Assembly: GCA_021811615.1 (NCBI GenBank)
Contig: JAJZNW010000041.1
Coordinates: 1-64,000, forward strand
Reading direction: 5' to 3'
Length of the DNA stretch: 64,000 nucleotides
Source: Bacteroidota bacterium
GTDB lineage: Bacteria > Bacteroidota > Ignavibacteria > Kryptoniales > JAKASW01
Made by a program: the position numbers and the translations under genes. Positions within the stretch are counted from its first letter, which is position 1; the number at the start of each line of letters is the position of its first letter. Below the pieces are notes generated by a model, which was not told where the DNA came from, ran no database searches, and saw only the letters and a list, made by a program, of their open reading frames with translations. Positions 34,525 to 43,476 of the stretch are shown here, piece by piece.

Positions 34525-36442
34525 GTTTCTTCACCGACAACGTCCGTTCGAGGCCGACGATTACCTTTGTCAATTCATTATACATATCGCTCATAGCTGC
34601 GGTACCGTCTCCAGCCGGAGCGAAACGGGCGAACTCACATTTCTCCGTGCACGACCTGAGGCTCGCGAGCAGCCGGCCGTCTATGTTCCTGGTCTTGAGA
34701 ACAGACTCGGCGCGTTCCAGCGACATCTCCGATTTCGGTATGTGGAGCTTGTCCTCTAGATAACCGAAGATCGCTTGTGATATCTCCGCATAGAATTCCG
34801 CCTGCTTGCCGCTATCCATGAGTAACCTGGCCTTTTTGAAACGCGCTCTCGCGATTTTCTCGGCCCGGCGGTACCTGAGAAGCTCGACGTTGCCTGCGAG
34901 TTTGTCGGTTCTCCTCTTCCACGTAACCAGACCGATAAGGACGAAGAGGGGAGCAACGACTGCCGACCAGAAGCCTGCACTGAAGACGGTGTAGCCGACT
35001 TCTCTCCTCAGTCCGCTCGTTGTCGTATGGATATATCGGATATCTTCTCCGAGGAGTTTTATGTTCTCCTTCGAGAAGCCGGCGATATTTTGATTCCCGT
35101 TGTTTGGCCCCGGTGCTATGTCAAGAGGATATGGCGGAGTAGCGAGCGTGATGTATGATCTTCGTTCCGGGTTGAAATATGAAAACTTGATCGGCGGAAT
35201 CTCCTGTCTTCCGGATAATCTCGGGACGATAAGATACTCGAAAGTCTTTGTGCCCGATACCGCGTTGTCGCGTTTAATATCCTGAGCTATTTTCGGCTGG
35301 TAAGTATCGAACCCGGATGGCAGCGAGATATTCGGCATCGTAAGGAGCTGGATATTGCCCTGACCGCTGATGGCGATCTTGAGTGTCAGAGGTTCGTCCG
35401 CTTTCAAGTTCACGTTGCTGACCTGCGAGGTCATGGTGAAATCGCCGACCGAGCCCGTGAATGATTTCGGAACATTATTCGACGGAAGGGGAATGACGTC
35501 CACCTTGATAGTGTTGGACGTCGATTTGAGATTTACGGTCGAATAGCTGTTGAAGAACGGGTCGTTGAAGAACTGGTCGAAGACATTGTTCGGGTTGCCG
35601 CTTTGTCTCTGACGGATTTGCACCGGGATGTCCAGAACCATCGGGGTTACGGAAAGCATTCCGGTCTGTGTGGGGAAGAGTTCCACCTTCTTCAGTACCC
35701 CGACGCTGTATTGCTTTCCGTGGTACATCTCTGTCGAGAGGCTTATGGTTCCCGGGAGGGTCAGATCTTCTGCCCAGAATCCTTCGTATGACGGAAGCTT
35801 GGAAACCTGCATCTGGCTTGCGATAGGAAGACGTGTGTAAAGCTTGTATGTGACCGTCACCGGCTGGCCAAGATAGACTTTCTCCCTATCTGCGGTGGCA
35901 AGAATGAAGACATTGTCGCCGATATTGTTCGAGGAGACGGTCGGCGCTCCCTTCGCTCCCGCCGCCGGTTTCGGTGAAGCCTTAGTGACGTCGATGGTTA
36001 TCGGGTTCGTTGTATATCTCTTGCCGTTGTACTCGAGCGACGCGGCGCCTATCGTAAACTTACCTATCTTCGGACAGCGAAGGTAGTACGAGTAAGTCAT
36101 CGAGCCAGAGGCGGCTCCGTTTATGAACTGCAGGCTTGTCGACTGATCCGGTCCGGAGAGGAGGACGAAATCCTGAAAGCCGGGCGCCTGGAAATCTTTA
36201 ATACCGTTTACGTCTGATGCGGAAAATGTGAAGGAGACTTCGAACTGTTCGTTCTGTCCGATAGTCGTATTGTTTACCGAAGCAGTGAACGTCTGAGCCG
36301 ACGAAACGGCAGGGAACGCCGCGAGGATGACTGCGGCAAGCATCGCGGCCAATCCGCCCCTCAAAGAGTTTTTTGTTTTTCTTCTCCCGCTCCCCGGTCC
36401 CTTCGCCTCGGCTTCGGGGACATTAGAGATATTGCTCATCAA
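34517..36442 (-). CDS. batD: BatD: oxygen-tolerance family protein
   Basis: A 641-aa BatD protein. Residues about 25-50 form a signal anchor, followed by repeated Ig-like beta domains (FTASVNNTTIGQNEQFEVSFTFS in outline, then VTVTYKLYTRLP and FTMTSQVSNVNLKADEPLTLKI). A membrane segment lies near 480-500 (VVAPLFVLIGLVTW), and a cytoplasmic helical tail has ARFKKARLLMDSG and IFGYLEDKLHIPKSEM. It faces the periplasm and probably pairs with the VWA proteins encoded upstream in the operon. It overlaps batE by 8 bp and lies 61 bp after batC. Confidence 0.9.
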   Translation of the reverse strand: MMSNISNVPEAEAKGPGSGRRKTKNSLRGGLAAMLAAVILAAFPAVSSAQTFTASVNNTTIGQNEQFEVSFTFSASDVNGIKDFQAPGFQDFVLLSGPDQSTSLQFINGAASGSMTYSYYLRCPKIGKFTIGAASLEYNGKRYTTNPITIDVTKASPKPAAGAKGAPTVSSNNIGDNVFILATADREKVYLGQPVTVTYKLYTRLPIASQMQVSKLPSYEGFWAEDLTLPGTISLSTEMYHGKQYSVGVLKKVELFPTQTGMLSVTPMVLDIPVQIRQRQSGNPNNVFDQFFNDPFFNSYSTVNLKSTSNTIKVDVIPLPSNNVPKSFTGSVGDFTMTSQVSNVNLKADEPLTLKIAISGQGNIQLLTMPNISLPSGFDTYQPKIAQDIKRDNAVSGTKTFEYLIVPRLSGRQEIPPIKFSYFNPERRSYITLATPPYPLDIAPGPNNGNQNIAGFSKENIKLLGEDIRYIHTTTSGLRREVGYTVFSAGFWSAVVAPLFVLIGLVTWKRRTDKLAGNVELLRYRRAEKIARARFKKARLLMDSGKQAEFYAEISQAIFGYLEDKLHIPKSEMSLERAESVLKTRNIDGRLLASLRSCTEKCEFARFAPAGDGTAAMSDMYNELTKVIVGLERTLSVKKHA

Positions 36443-36503
36443 GCCGGTTGCACCCTCAATTTGCGTCAGAACTTTTCTCCGCTTCCAAGTCTCTCTTTCA
36501 CCT

Positions 36504-37217
36504 TCACCAGTCTTTGGTTATCTTCATCGGCTTCCCGACAAACTTTCTCAGTTTCTTCTGCAATTTTTGTTCTTCGTGGTTTAGCGCAGCAAATATCGCC
36601 TGCGCTTGTTGCTTGGAAAGCTGCTCCTGCTGATTCTGTTGCTGATTATTCTGTTTGTTCTGGTTGTTCTTATTCTGGTCGTTGTTCTGCTTATTCTGAT
36701 TTTGCTTATTCTGGTTCTTATTGTTCTGATTGTTCTTGTTGTTCTTATTTTTGTTGTTTTTGTTTTGGTTCTTCTGATGTTTTAGCATGTCGAGGGCGTA
36801 AGAGAGATTATATTTCGTCCTCATATCGCCCGGATCCAGTTTCAGCGCCTCGGTGTAGGCGGCTATGCTCTCCTTCAATTTCTTATCCTTGAGCAGGGAG
36901 TTGCCGATATTGTAGTACACCTTAGACTTGAGAAGCGGGCTCTTCGTCTTCGCGAGAGAGGACTGGAAAGACTTCATCGCGCCCTGATAATTGTCCTGCT
37001 TATAGTATGAATCGCCGAGGTTGAAGTGCGCCTGGAAGTTGTCCGGAGATTTATTGAGACCCTTTTTGAATTCGACTTCTGAGTCGACGTATTTACCGTC
37101 TTTATAGAGTTTCACCCCTTTGTTCACGTAAGACCGGGTTCCCTGTGCCAGAGCACTCCCGGCGAAAGCCGTTGCGGCAACCGATAGAGCGAACATCAAT
37201 GAGATAATCCTTTTCAT
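36504..37217 (-). CDS. batC: BatC: TPR protein with Asn/Lys/Gln-rich linker
   Basis: A 237-aa secreted or periplasmic TPR protein (signal peptide about 1-24). TPR units span about 28-140 (NKGVKLYKDGKYVDSEVEF, HFNLGDSYYKQDNYQGAM, YYNIGNSLLKDKKLKESI). From about 145 to 205 it becomes a low-complexity tract of Asn, Lys and Gln (units like NKNNQNK), before a charged helix (EEQKLQKKLRKFVGKP). The DNA of the tract is a degenerate TTGTTCTTATT-type repeat (36640-36775). It lies 6 bp after the upstream VWA gene, batB. Confidence 0.85.
   Translation of the reverse strand: MKRIISLMFALSVAATAFAGSALAQGTRSYVNKGVKLYKDGKYVDSEVEFKKGLNKSPDNFQAHFNLGDSYYKQDNYQGAMKSFQSSLAKTKSPLLKSKVYYNIGNSLLKDKKLKESIAAYTEALKLDPGDMRTKYNLSYALDMLKHQKNQNKNNKNKNNKNNQNNKNQNKQNQNKQNNDQNKNNQNKQNNQQQNQQEQLSKQQAQAIFAALNHEEQKLQKKLRKFVGKPMKITKDW
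36640..36775. repeat. Degenerate repeat encoding the Asn/Lys/Gln tract of BatC
   Basis: The + strand shows repeated TTGTTCTGGTT, TTGTTCTTATT and TTCTGATT units, which on the coding strand give AAC/AAT, AAG/AAA and CAG/CAA codons. The pattern is prone to length change by slippage. Confidence 0.6.
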
Positions 37218-37223
37218 TGTCTA

Positions 37224-38264
37224 TTACTCTATTCCTAATTTCTTGTTCAATTTGGCAAATAAACGAGACTTTCGCTCCGACATAAAGAACTCGACAAGAA
37301 GGAGTACAATTGCCGGAGCTAAAAAATAGTAAAACCTGTCCTCGTAATCAGCAACCCGCTTTTCACCGAATTCGGTCTTCTTGATTTTCGAAAGGTCGTC
37401 GTAGATTATGCTGAGTTCGTCTCTCCCGTTCTGGGCCTGGAAAAACTTTCCGCCCGTCTCCGATGCAATTTCCTCGAGAGTTTCCGGCCGCATCCTTGTC
37501 AGGACGATGTTACCCTTATCGTCTTTCTTGAAGCCTATCTGTTGACCCTGATCGTTGTAAATCGGTATCGGAGTTCCCTGCGTGGATCCGAGTCCGATTG
37601 TGAAAATCTTGATGCCGTGTTTCTTGGCGTTCTCGATCGCGCCTTTGATATCGCCCTGATGATCTTCGCCGTCGGTGAAGAGAACGATCACTTTCTCGGA
37701 ATTTAGCTTAAAGTCGAATGATTTTACCGCGAGGTTTATTGCCGCAGCAATGGCAGTACCCTGTTCAGGCACGCTGCTCGTACTTGCCGCATTGAGGAAG
37801 AGGTCGGCCGCAGAATAGTCGGTCGTCAGGGGGAACTGCACGAATGGCTCGCCGGCAAATACGATCAGGCCGATCCTGTCCCCGTGCAGTCTCTCGATGA
37901 GGTTCGAGATTTCCAGCTTGGCTTTGTCGAGCCTGCTCGGCTGAATGTCCTGCGCCTGCATGCTGAGCGATACATCGAGAAGTATATAAATGTCTATGCC
38001 GGTTTCCTTCACCGTTTCCAGCCTTGTGCCGATCTGAGGGTCTGAAGCGGCGATGAGGAGGCAAGCGACGGCAAAAATCCATATTCCGGCTTTGAGAACT
38101 GCCTTTCCCTTGCTGTAAGTCGGCAGAAGGACTCCCTGCAGAGTCTTCCCGGCAAATTTGTCCAGCATCTTGTTCCGCCTCCTGGCAAGATACCAGAATG
38201 CGAGGACAAGGACCGGGATGAAGTAAAGCCCGTAGAGAAATTCAGGATGTGCGAATCGAATCAT
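37224..38264 (-). CDS. batB: BatB: VWA-domain membrane protein
   Basis: A 346-aa protein with N-terminal membrane segments (about 8-26 and 57-74), a von Willebrand A domain (about 90-290) and a C-terminal segment (about 308-326). The MIDAS metal site DVSLSM (Asp97, Ser99, Ser101) is intact and FTDGEDHQGD gives the later Asp. The VWA domain faces the periplasm or cytoplasm depending on the topology of the N-terminal hairpin. It follows batA by 41 bp and precedes batC by 6 bp in a single operon with moxR. Confidence 0.88.
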   Translation of the reverse strand: MIRFAHPEFLYGLYFIPVLVLAFWYLARRRNKMLDKFAGKTLQGVLLPTYSKGKAVLKAGIWIFAVACLLIAASDPQIGTRLETVKETGIDIYILLDVSLSMQAQDIQPSRLDKAKLEISNLIERLHGDRIGLIVFAGEPFVQFPLTTDYSAADLFLNAASTSSVPEQGTAIAAAINLAVKSFDFKLNSEKVIVLFTDGEDHQGDIKGAIENAKKHGIKIFTIGLGSTQGTPIPIYNDQGQQIGFKKDDKGNIVLTRMRPETLEEIASETGGKFFQAQNGRDELSIIYDDLSKIKKTEFGEKRVADYEDRFYYFLAPAIVLLLVEFFMSERKSRLFAKLNKKLGIE

Positions 38265-38305
38265 AAGTCATCTTCGTGCATCGTGGTGCCGGTTTCCTTT
38301 TTTGC

Positions 38306-39325
38306 TCAAGGCACCTTTTTTAAAACAAATTTAGACATTCCAAGTTCAAGCGCGAGCAGTATCAACCCGGCGTCGAGCCAGCCGGAGAAGAGCTCGGTGG
38401 TGTTTCGGTATGACGTCACTTTGATCTTAGACTTTTCAAGCTTGTCGATCCTCCGGTAAACCTCTTCGAGCGCCCTGTTGTTCGTTGCCCTGAAAAACTC
38501 TCCCCCCGTGATACTTGAAATCTTACTCAGGAGCGTCGTGTCGATCTTGACGGGGACCATCTGGTAACGAACACCGAACGGCGTTTGGACCGGGTAGGGC
38601 GCCTCTCCGTTGGTGCCGACTCCGATGGTGTAGACTCTGACTCCGTAAGTCTTTGCAATCTCAGCAGCGGTCAGGGGATCGACCTGTCCGGCGTTGTTCT
38701 CTCCGTCTGTCAGAAGGATGATCACTTTGCTCTTTGCCTTCCCGTATCTGAGCCTGCCGACGGCATCGGCGATCGCGTTCCCGATGGCCGTGCCGTCCGG
38801 GTTGACCATGCCGAGCTTCACCTTATGGAGGAGGTTGAGCAAAACATCGTGGTCTATAGTGATCGGGCATTGTGTGAATGCTTGCTTTCCGAAAATGACA
38901 AGCCCGATACGGTCGTTCGGCCTTTCCTTTATAAATTGCGCAGCCACGCCCTTGGCCGCGTCGATGCGGTTAGGCTTCAAATCCTCGGATGTCATGCTTC
39001 CCGACATGTCGAGACATAGAACGATATCGATTCCCTCTGTCGTGACGTTCTGCGACGAGGAATATGTCTGGGGTCTGGCCAACGCCACGATGAGAAGTCC
39101 GATCGCTATGGATCTCATAAGGACGGGCGCGCCGTTCATTTTCTCTTTCCACGATTTCGGAATCCCTCCGAACATTTCGAGTGAAGAGTAGGTGAGGGAC
39201 GGCTGCTTTGCTTTCCCTACCTTCCAGTGCCAGAGGATCATCAACGGTACTATCGGGAGAAGGTAGAGCACCCACGGATAAGCGAATGTCACATTATTGA
39301 ACAGCGTCACCGTTTTCCTTGCCAT
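38306..39325 (-). CDS. batA: BatA: VWA-domain membrane protein
   Basis: A 339-aa VWA protein, paralogous to the next gene. Membrane segments lie at about 17-34 and 68-84, the VWA domain at about 97-295, and a C-terminal hydrophobic segment at about 312-330. The MIDAS is DMSGSM (Asp106, Ser108, Ser110) with LTDGENNAG downstream. Its start overlaps the end of the preceding gene by 32 bp; a GTG at 39292 just after that stop is an alternative. VWA/MoxR pairs are thought to act as chaperone-like metal-dependent assemblies. Confidence 0.88.
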   Translation of the reverse strand: MARKTVTLFNNVTFAYPWVLYLLPIVPLMILWHWKVGKAKQPSLTYSSLEMFGGIPKSWKEKMNGAPVLMRSIAIGLLIVALARPQTYSSSQNVTTEGIDIVLCLDMSGSMTSEDLKPNRIDAAKGVAAQFIKERPNDRIGLVIFGKQAFTQCPITIDHDVLLNLLHKVKLGMVNPDGTAIGNAIADAVGRLRYGKAKSKVIILLTDGENNAGQVDPLTAAEIAKTYGVRVYTIGVGTNGEAPYPVQTPFGVRYQMVPVKIDTTLLSKISSITGGEFFRATNNRALEEVYRRIDKLEKSKIKVTSYRNTTELFSGWLDAGLILLALELGMSKFVLKKVP

Positions 39326-40247
39326 CCCTGCCGTTCGAAACGGCTGTCTTGTTCACAATCTCGTAAGCCTGCTTCATCATTTCTTCGTTGACCGAATTCA
39401 TGGGAGTGAACTTCGCGAACTTCACCATGTCCGCGTTCGAAAGAAATCCGTACGTCAGATCGAGTATCGGCGCACTTTCCGGGCGGCGCTTCAGAAGCTC
39501 CACGGCCTCCGAGGTTGGAAGCTCCATGGCCGGCATCTTAAAGCGTTTCTCGAAATACCTCCTGATTATTTCTGTGATCGCCGAGTGATACTCCTTCACC
39601 AGTCCGCGCTGCCACAGCTGCTGTTGTTCAAGCTGGTGGAGAGAACTCAATGCCTCTTCGTGCGGCAGAAGCTTTACGAGAGGTTTAACAGACGCGGCGG
39701 CGGCTTTCGTCTTCTTGTATCGCCGGTAGAGATAGTATGCGATCGCGGCGATGAGCAACGCCGCACCGATCCATATGAGAAGCCACTTCCAGTCGAATGG
39801 AATCTTTATCGGTGCGTTAACATCCTTGATCCCTTCCTTCAGGTTCACCTTGACGGTTGAGACGGTTAACCTCACAGGGTTCGTCGGGACTACCTGCAGC
39901 GTTGTGTCGCTGGCGGTCCGGTAGAAAATCGGAATTCCCGGGAGGGTGACGCCCGCCGAGTCGTAGCATGAAAGGGTATAGGCGTAAGTAATAGTGGTGT
40001 CGCCGCTTATGGCCACCTTCGAAGGCTTCTCAACCTTCAGAAGTGTCACGTTCCTCAGGCTGTCTTGGATCATCGGCGGGAAAACAGTCGTGCCGGGCTT
40101 ATATCCTACCTGGATCTTGTAGTTTATGTAATCGCCTACGAGATAGCTCGTCTTGCCGGTCGATGCGGTGGCAGACGTCACCTGCGAGAGAGCTGGTGAG
40201 GCGAGAAGGGAAATCAACAACCCTATGAGCGCGGCTCTTCTTACCAT
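39294..40247 (-). CDS. BatD-like/DUF4381-like membrane protein of the moxR operon
   Basis: A 317-aa protein with a signal peptide (about 1-22), a periplasmic beta-sandwich resembling the Ig-like repeats of BatD (about 25-160) and a membrane segment at 171-190 (WLLIWIGAALLIAAIAYYLY). A cytoplasmic helical region follows (HEEALSSLHQLEQQQLW, then AITEIIRRYFEKRF, TSEAVELLKRR), as in DUF4381 proteins of moxR operons. It sits between the DUF58 gene and batA, overlapping both slightly. Its precise function is unknown. Confidence 0.8.
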   Translation of the reverse strand: MVRRAALIGLLISLLASPALSQVTSATASTGKTSYLVGDYINYKIQVGYKPGTTVFPPMIQDSLRNVTLLKVEKPSKVAISGDTTITYAYTLSCYDSAGVTLPGIPIFYRTASDTTLQVVPTNPVRLTVSTVKVNLKEGIKDVNAPIKIPFDWKWLLIWIGAALLIAAIAYYLYRRYKKTKAAAASVKPLVKLLPHEEALSSLHQLEQQQLWQRGLVKEYHSAITEIIRRYFEKRFKMPAMELPTSEAVELLKRRPESAPILDLTYGFLSNADMVKFAKFTPMNSVNEEMMKQAYEIVNKTAVSNGRDGKENGDAVQ

Positions 40248-41116
40248 CTCTTTTCTCTCAACCTGAAAAACTGGACGAGGGGTTTTATATAATCTTCACC
40301 GGTCTGAATTTCTATGCTGTCGAGCCGGCTGGAAATGAAGAGCGCTTTGCGCTGCGATCTGTTTCGCTCTCTCATCTGCTGGAAGAGCTGTCTCGTCTTC
40401 TTATCGCCCGTGTCGATCCATCTTTCCTTCCCCGTTTCCGCATCGGTGAATTTCACGAGTCCGACAGCCGGGATATCGTTTTCTCTCCTGTCGTTGAGCA
40501 CTACTCCGATTAGATCATGACGCTTGCCGACGATTCTGAGTATCTTGTCGTATCCGGTGTCCATGAAGTCGGAAATCAGGAAGGCGATGCTGCGTTTCTT
40601 TATCGCGTTGTTCATGTATTCGAGTGCAGCTCTTAGATTGGTGGCCTTTCCCTCGGGTTCGAAAGAAAGGATTTCCCGGATAATTCTGAGCACGTGCATC
40701 CGCCCTTTTCTCGGCGGGACGAATTTCTCTATCTTGTCGGTAAACATGATAAGTCCGACTTTGTCGTTGTTCTTAAGCGCGGAGAAGGCGAGCACCGCGC
40801 CGATCTCGGCAGCTATCTGCTGCTTCGTCTTGTCGGACGAGCCGAAGATCAACGAGCCGCTCATGTCCACCATGAGCATCACTGTAAGCTCGCGCTCTTC
40901 CTCGAATATCTTGATGAACGGGTGGCCGAAGCGCGCAGTCACGTTCCAGTCGATGTTCCTGATGTCGTCGCCGAACTGGTATTCCCTCACTTCGGAGAAC
41001 TCCATCCCTCTTCCCTTGAAGACGGAGTGGTACTCTCCGGAGAAGACCTGGTTAACCACGCCTTTGGTTCTGATCTCGATTTGCCGGACTTGTTTTAAGA
41101 GCTCTTTAGTTAGCAA
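40241..41116 (-). CDS. DUF58 domain protein
   Basis: A 291-aa DUF58 protein, the standard partner of MoxR ATPases. The motif EFSEVREYQFGDDIRNIDWN marks the family, and a VWA-like fold follows with the site MLMVDMSGSL. There is no signal peptide or membrane segment, so it is cytoplasmic. It overlaps the next gene in the operon by 7 bp and is separated from moxR by a 76-bp AT-rich palindrome. Confidence 0.9.
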   Translation of the reverse strand: MLTKELLKQVRQIEIRTKGVVNQVFSGEYHSVFKGRGMEFSEVREYQFGDDIRNIDWNVTARFGHPFIKIFEEERELTVMLMVDMSGSLIFGSSDKTKQQIAAEIGAVLAFSALKNNDKVGLIMFTDKIEKFVPPRKGRMHVLRIIREILSFEPEGKATNLRAALEYMNNAIKKRSIAFLISDFMDTGYDKILRIVGKRHDLIGVVLNDRRENDIPAVGLVKFTDAETGKERWIDTGDKKTRQLFQQMRERNRSQRKALFISSRLDSIEIQTGEDYIKPLVQFFRLREKRW

Positions 41117-41126
41117 TCTTTTAGTA

Positions 41127-41188
41127 GAATTTTAAATTTTGAATTTTAAATTCTCAATTGAGAATTCAAAATTTAGAATTAAGAATTC
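41127..41188. repeat. AT-rich palindrome within the moxR operon
   Basis: An 18-bp perfect palindrome AATTCTCAATTGAGAATT (41149-41166) is flanked by further imperfectly symmetric TTTAAATTTTGAA and TTCAAAATTTAGAA blocks. It lies between moxR and the DUF58 gene. It could be a processing or attenuation site, or a dispersed AAATTCTAAA-type element. Confidence 0.55.
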
Positions 41189-41192
41189 CCGA

Positions 41193-42176
41193 TCAGGGCA
41201 CTTCCACCTTGTTCAGGATTTCCCTGATGACATTTTCGGAGTTGATCTCTTCGGCTTCCGCCTCGTATGTAACGGCCACGCGGTGACGGAGAACGTCGAG
41301 GCAAATCCCCCTGACGTCTTCAGGTATGACGTAACCTCTTCTTTTTATGAACGCCATCGCCTTCGCCCCGAGCGCGAGGTTGATCGAAGCCCTCGGCGAA
41401 GCGCCGTAGCTTATGTAGTCGGTGAGCTTTTCCAGCCCGTAATCCTTCGGCGACCTCGTCGCGAAAACTATATCGAGGATATATTTCTCGATCTTCTCAT
41501 CTATGTATACATCGTGGACGAGATTTCTCGCCTTGATTATATCCTTCGGCGAAACGACTTGCTGAACTCCGCCATCGACGGCGTTCACGTTCTGACGCAT
41601 AATCTTCAATTCTTCGTCCCTGGAGGGATACGAGATCATCACCTTGAGCATGAACCTGTCTACCTGTGCCTCGGGAAGCGGGTATGTGCCTTCCTGCTCG
41701 ATGGGGTTTTCGGTAGCGAGCACGAGGAACGGGTCTTCGAGCTTGAATGTCTGGTCGCCGATCGTCACCTGTCGTTCCTGCATTGCTTCGAGGAGAGCGC
41801 TCTGTACCTTGGCTGGAGCACGGTTGATCTCGTCGGCGAGTATGAAGTTCGAAAAGATCGGGCCCTTTCTTATGAGGAAGTTGCCTTCCCTCTGGTTGTA
41901 AATCTGCGTTCCGACGAGATCGGCGGGGAGGAGATCGGGCGTGAATTGAATTCTCTGGAACTTCGCCTTCATGGCCGAAGAGAGAGTCTTTATGGCGAGC
42001 GTCTTCGCCAGCCCGGGCACTCCTTCCAGAAGTACGTGTCCGTTGCTCAGGAGCCCGATGAGGAGCCGCTCGATCATGGCTCTCTGCCCGACGATTACCT
42101 TGCCGATTTCGTTCACCAGCAAGTCAACAAATGCGCTTTCCTCTTTAATCTTCTCGTTCAGTGCGGAAATATCCAA
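41193..42176 (-). CDS. moxR: MoxR-family AAA+ ATPase
   Basis: A 327-aa MoxR ATPase. Walker A is GVPGLAKT (about 52-59), Walker B LADEINRAP (about 113-121), and sensor 1 is in LVLATENPIEQEGTYPLPEAQ. The C-terminal helical lid has SYGASPRASINLALGAKAMA. The start codon is TTG (42176), supported by GAGGTG 5 nt upstream. It is the first gene of the DUF58-bat operon and probably remodels the VWA partners with ATP. Confidence 0.93.
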   Translation of the reverse strand: MDISALNEKIKEESAFVDLLVNEIGKVIVGQRAMIERLLIGLLSNGHVLLEGVPGLAKTLAIKTLSSAMKAKFQRIQFTPDLLPADLVGTQIYNQREGNFLIRKGPIFSNFILADEINRAPAKVQSALLEAMQERQVTIGDQTFKLEDPFLVLATENPIEQEGTYPLPEAQVDRFMLKVMISYPSRDEELKIMRQNVNAVDGGVQQVVSPKDIIKARNLVHDVYIDEKIEKYILDIVFATRSPKDYGLEKLTDYISYGASPRASINLALGAKAMAFIKRRGYVIPEDVRGICLDVLRHRVAVTYEAEAEEINSENVIREILNKVEVP

Positions 42177-42438
42177 TTTAACACCTCGTGTACGTTTCTT
42201 TGTTTGACATCCTACGAACCGTAATTTATTAATGTGAAAGTGTTACATGAAAGGAAAAATAATATCCGGCATGTCCCCCCGACCGACGAACGCCACAATT
42301 TACAGATTTTTCCCGGAGTATATCGGATTCCTGCCTCGTTTTCAATGAGTCATGGTTCCTGAAGAACGCCTTTCAGAAGCCTTTCACAAGTCAGTAACGA
42401 AGAAATCCGGCTAAAAAATCCTTCCGTTTGGGAAAAAG

Positions 42439-43473
42439 TCAGTCGCCGTTGAGCACCCTGGACGATTCTCTGACGACGAACTCGGTATCGAGGACGACGC
42501 GCTCGATGGGGAGAAGGGTGGACGACTCGATGTTTCGGATGAGAATTTCCGCGGCAGTCTTGCCTATCTCGTGCTGCGGAGCCCTGATCGTCGTAAGCGG
42601 AATCGGATAAATCTGCGCGTAGTAGATATCGTCGTTCCCGATGATTGATATGTCGCGCGGCACGGCAATGTGAAGGTCTTTCAAAGCCGTCATGACCGCG
42701 AGTGCCTGATGGTCGTTGAAACAGACTACCGCGGTCGGGTATTCGCTTCTGTCTATCTTCTTGAAATACTCTATAGTCTTGGCATAGCTCTCTTCATAAT
42801 GCGAGCCGATCGAGACGATCATTTCATGGTTGAAGGCGAGCGTGCTTTCGCTGAAGGCGTCGCGGAAACCTTCGATGCGTTCCTGGGTGTGTGACGACTG
42901 AGGGGGGCCGGCGAAATGAACGATCTTAGTGTGTCCGCCCTGTATGAGATACTTCACCGCTTTCTTTATCGCCCGGAGATTGTCGATCGCAACTACGTTG
43001 GCCTGGATTCCCTTTACATCTTCGAGAAGAACGAAAGGATAATTGATCATCTTCAATTTGAAAAGATGTTCGATCTCGGCAGTTCCTTCGACAACCGGAG
43101 CTATGATGGTACCCTTGATGTCTTTTGTCGAAAACAAATGTGAGAGTTTCTTCTCGCGCTCGTGATTGTCGTCGGAGCTCGTGATGATGACCGAGTAGCC
43201 TTTTGTGCTTGCATAGTCTTTTGCCCCTGTGGCAATCGCCGTATAGAAAGGATAGTTCAGGTCTTTGATAATAACGGCTATGCTTTTGTCCTGAGTGCCG
43301 TTCTTGAGGTTCCTCGCGACACCCCGCGGCCGGAAATTGAGTTCCTTCATTACCTCCAGAATATGATCCCTCGTGCCTGGTTTCACCGTACTCTTGGCAT
43401 TAATGACTGCGGAAACTGTTCCCTTCGAAACGCCCGCACGTCGCGCAACATCCTCGATAGTAATTCTCTTCAT
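42439..43473 (-). CDS. LacI-family transcriptional repressor
   Basis: A 344-aa LacI/GalR regulator. The N-terminal helix-turn-helix and hinge (ITIEDVARRAGVSKGTVSAVI, then NFRPRGVARNLKNG) precede a periplasmic-binding-like sugar domain (SIAVIIKDLNYPFYTAIATGA, PRDISIIGNDDIYYAQIYPIPLTTIRAP in outline). ATG 43473 has GGAGAG upstream; the preceding TTG is also in frame. Palindromes with AATTGAA/TTCAATT half-sites sit upstream of this gene (43537-43553) and over the promoter at 24506-24534, so autoregulation and control of the methyltransferase/sugar-acid operon are likely. The effector is unknown; a uronate or pentose acid would fit. Confidence 0.9.
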   Translation of the reverse strand: MKRITIEDVARRAGVSKGTVSAVINAKSTVKPGTRDHILEVMKELNFRPRGVARNLKNGTQDKSIAVIIKDLNYPFYTAIATGAKDYASTKGYSVIITSSDDNHEREKKLSHLFSTKDIKGTIIAPVVEGTAEIEHLFKLKMINYPFVLLEDVKGIQANVVAIDNLRAIKKAVKYLIQGGHTKIVHFAGPPQSSHTQERIEGFRDAFSESTLAFNHEMIVSIGSHYEESYAKTIEYFKKIDRSEYPTAVVCFNDHQALAVMTALKDLHIAVPRDISIIGNDDIYYAQIYPIPLTTIRAPQHEIGKTAAEILIRNIESSTLLPIERVVLDTEFVVRESSRVLNGD

Positions 43474-43476
43474 CAA

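Noticed and set aside
41139-42224. 361-codon open frame on the + strand opposite moxR
   Set aside because: It mirrors a textbook MoxR ATPase and begins in an AT-rich palindrome; the - strand reading has all the motifs.
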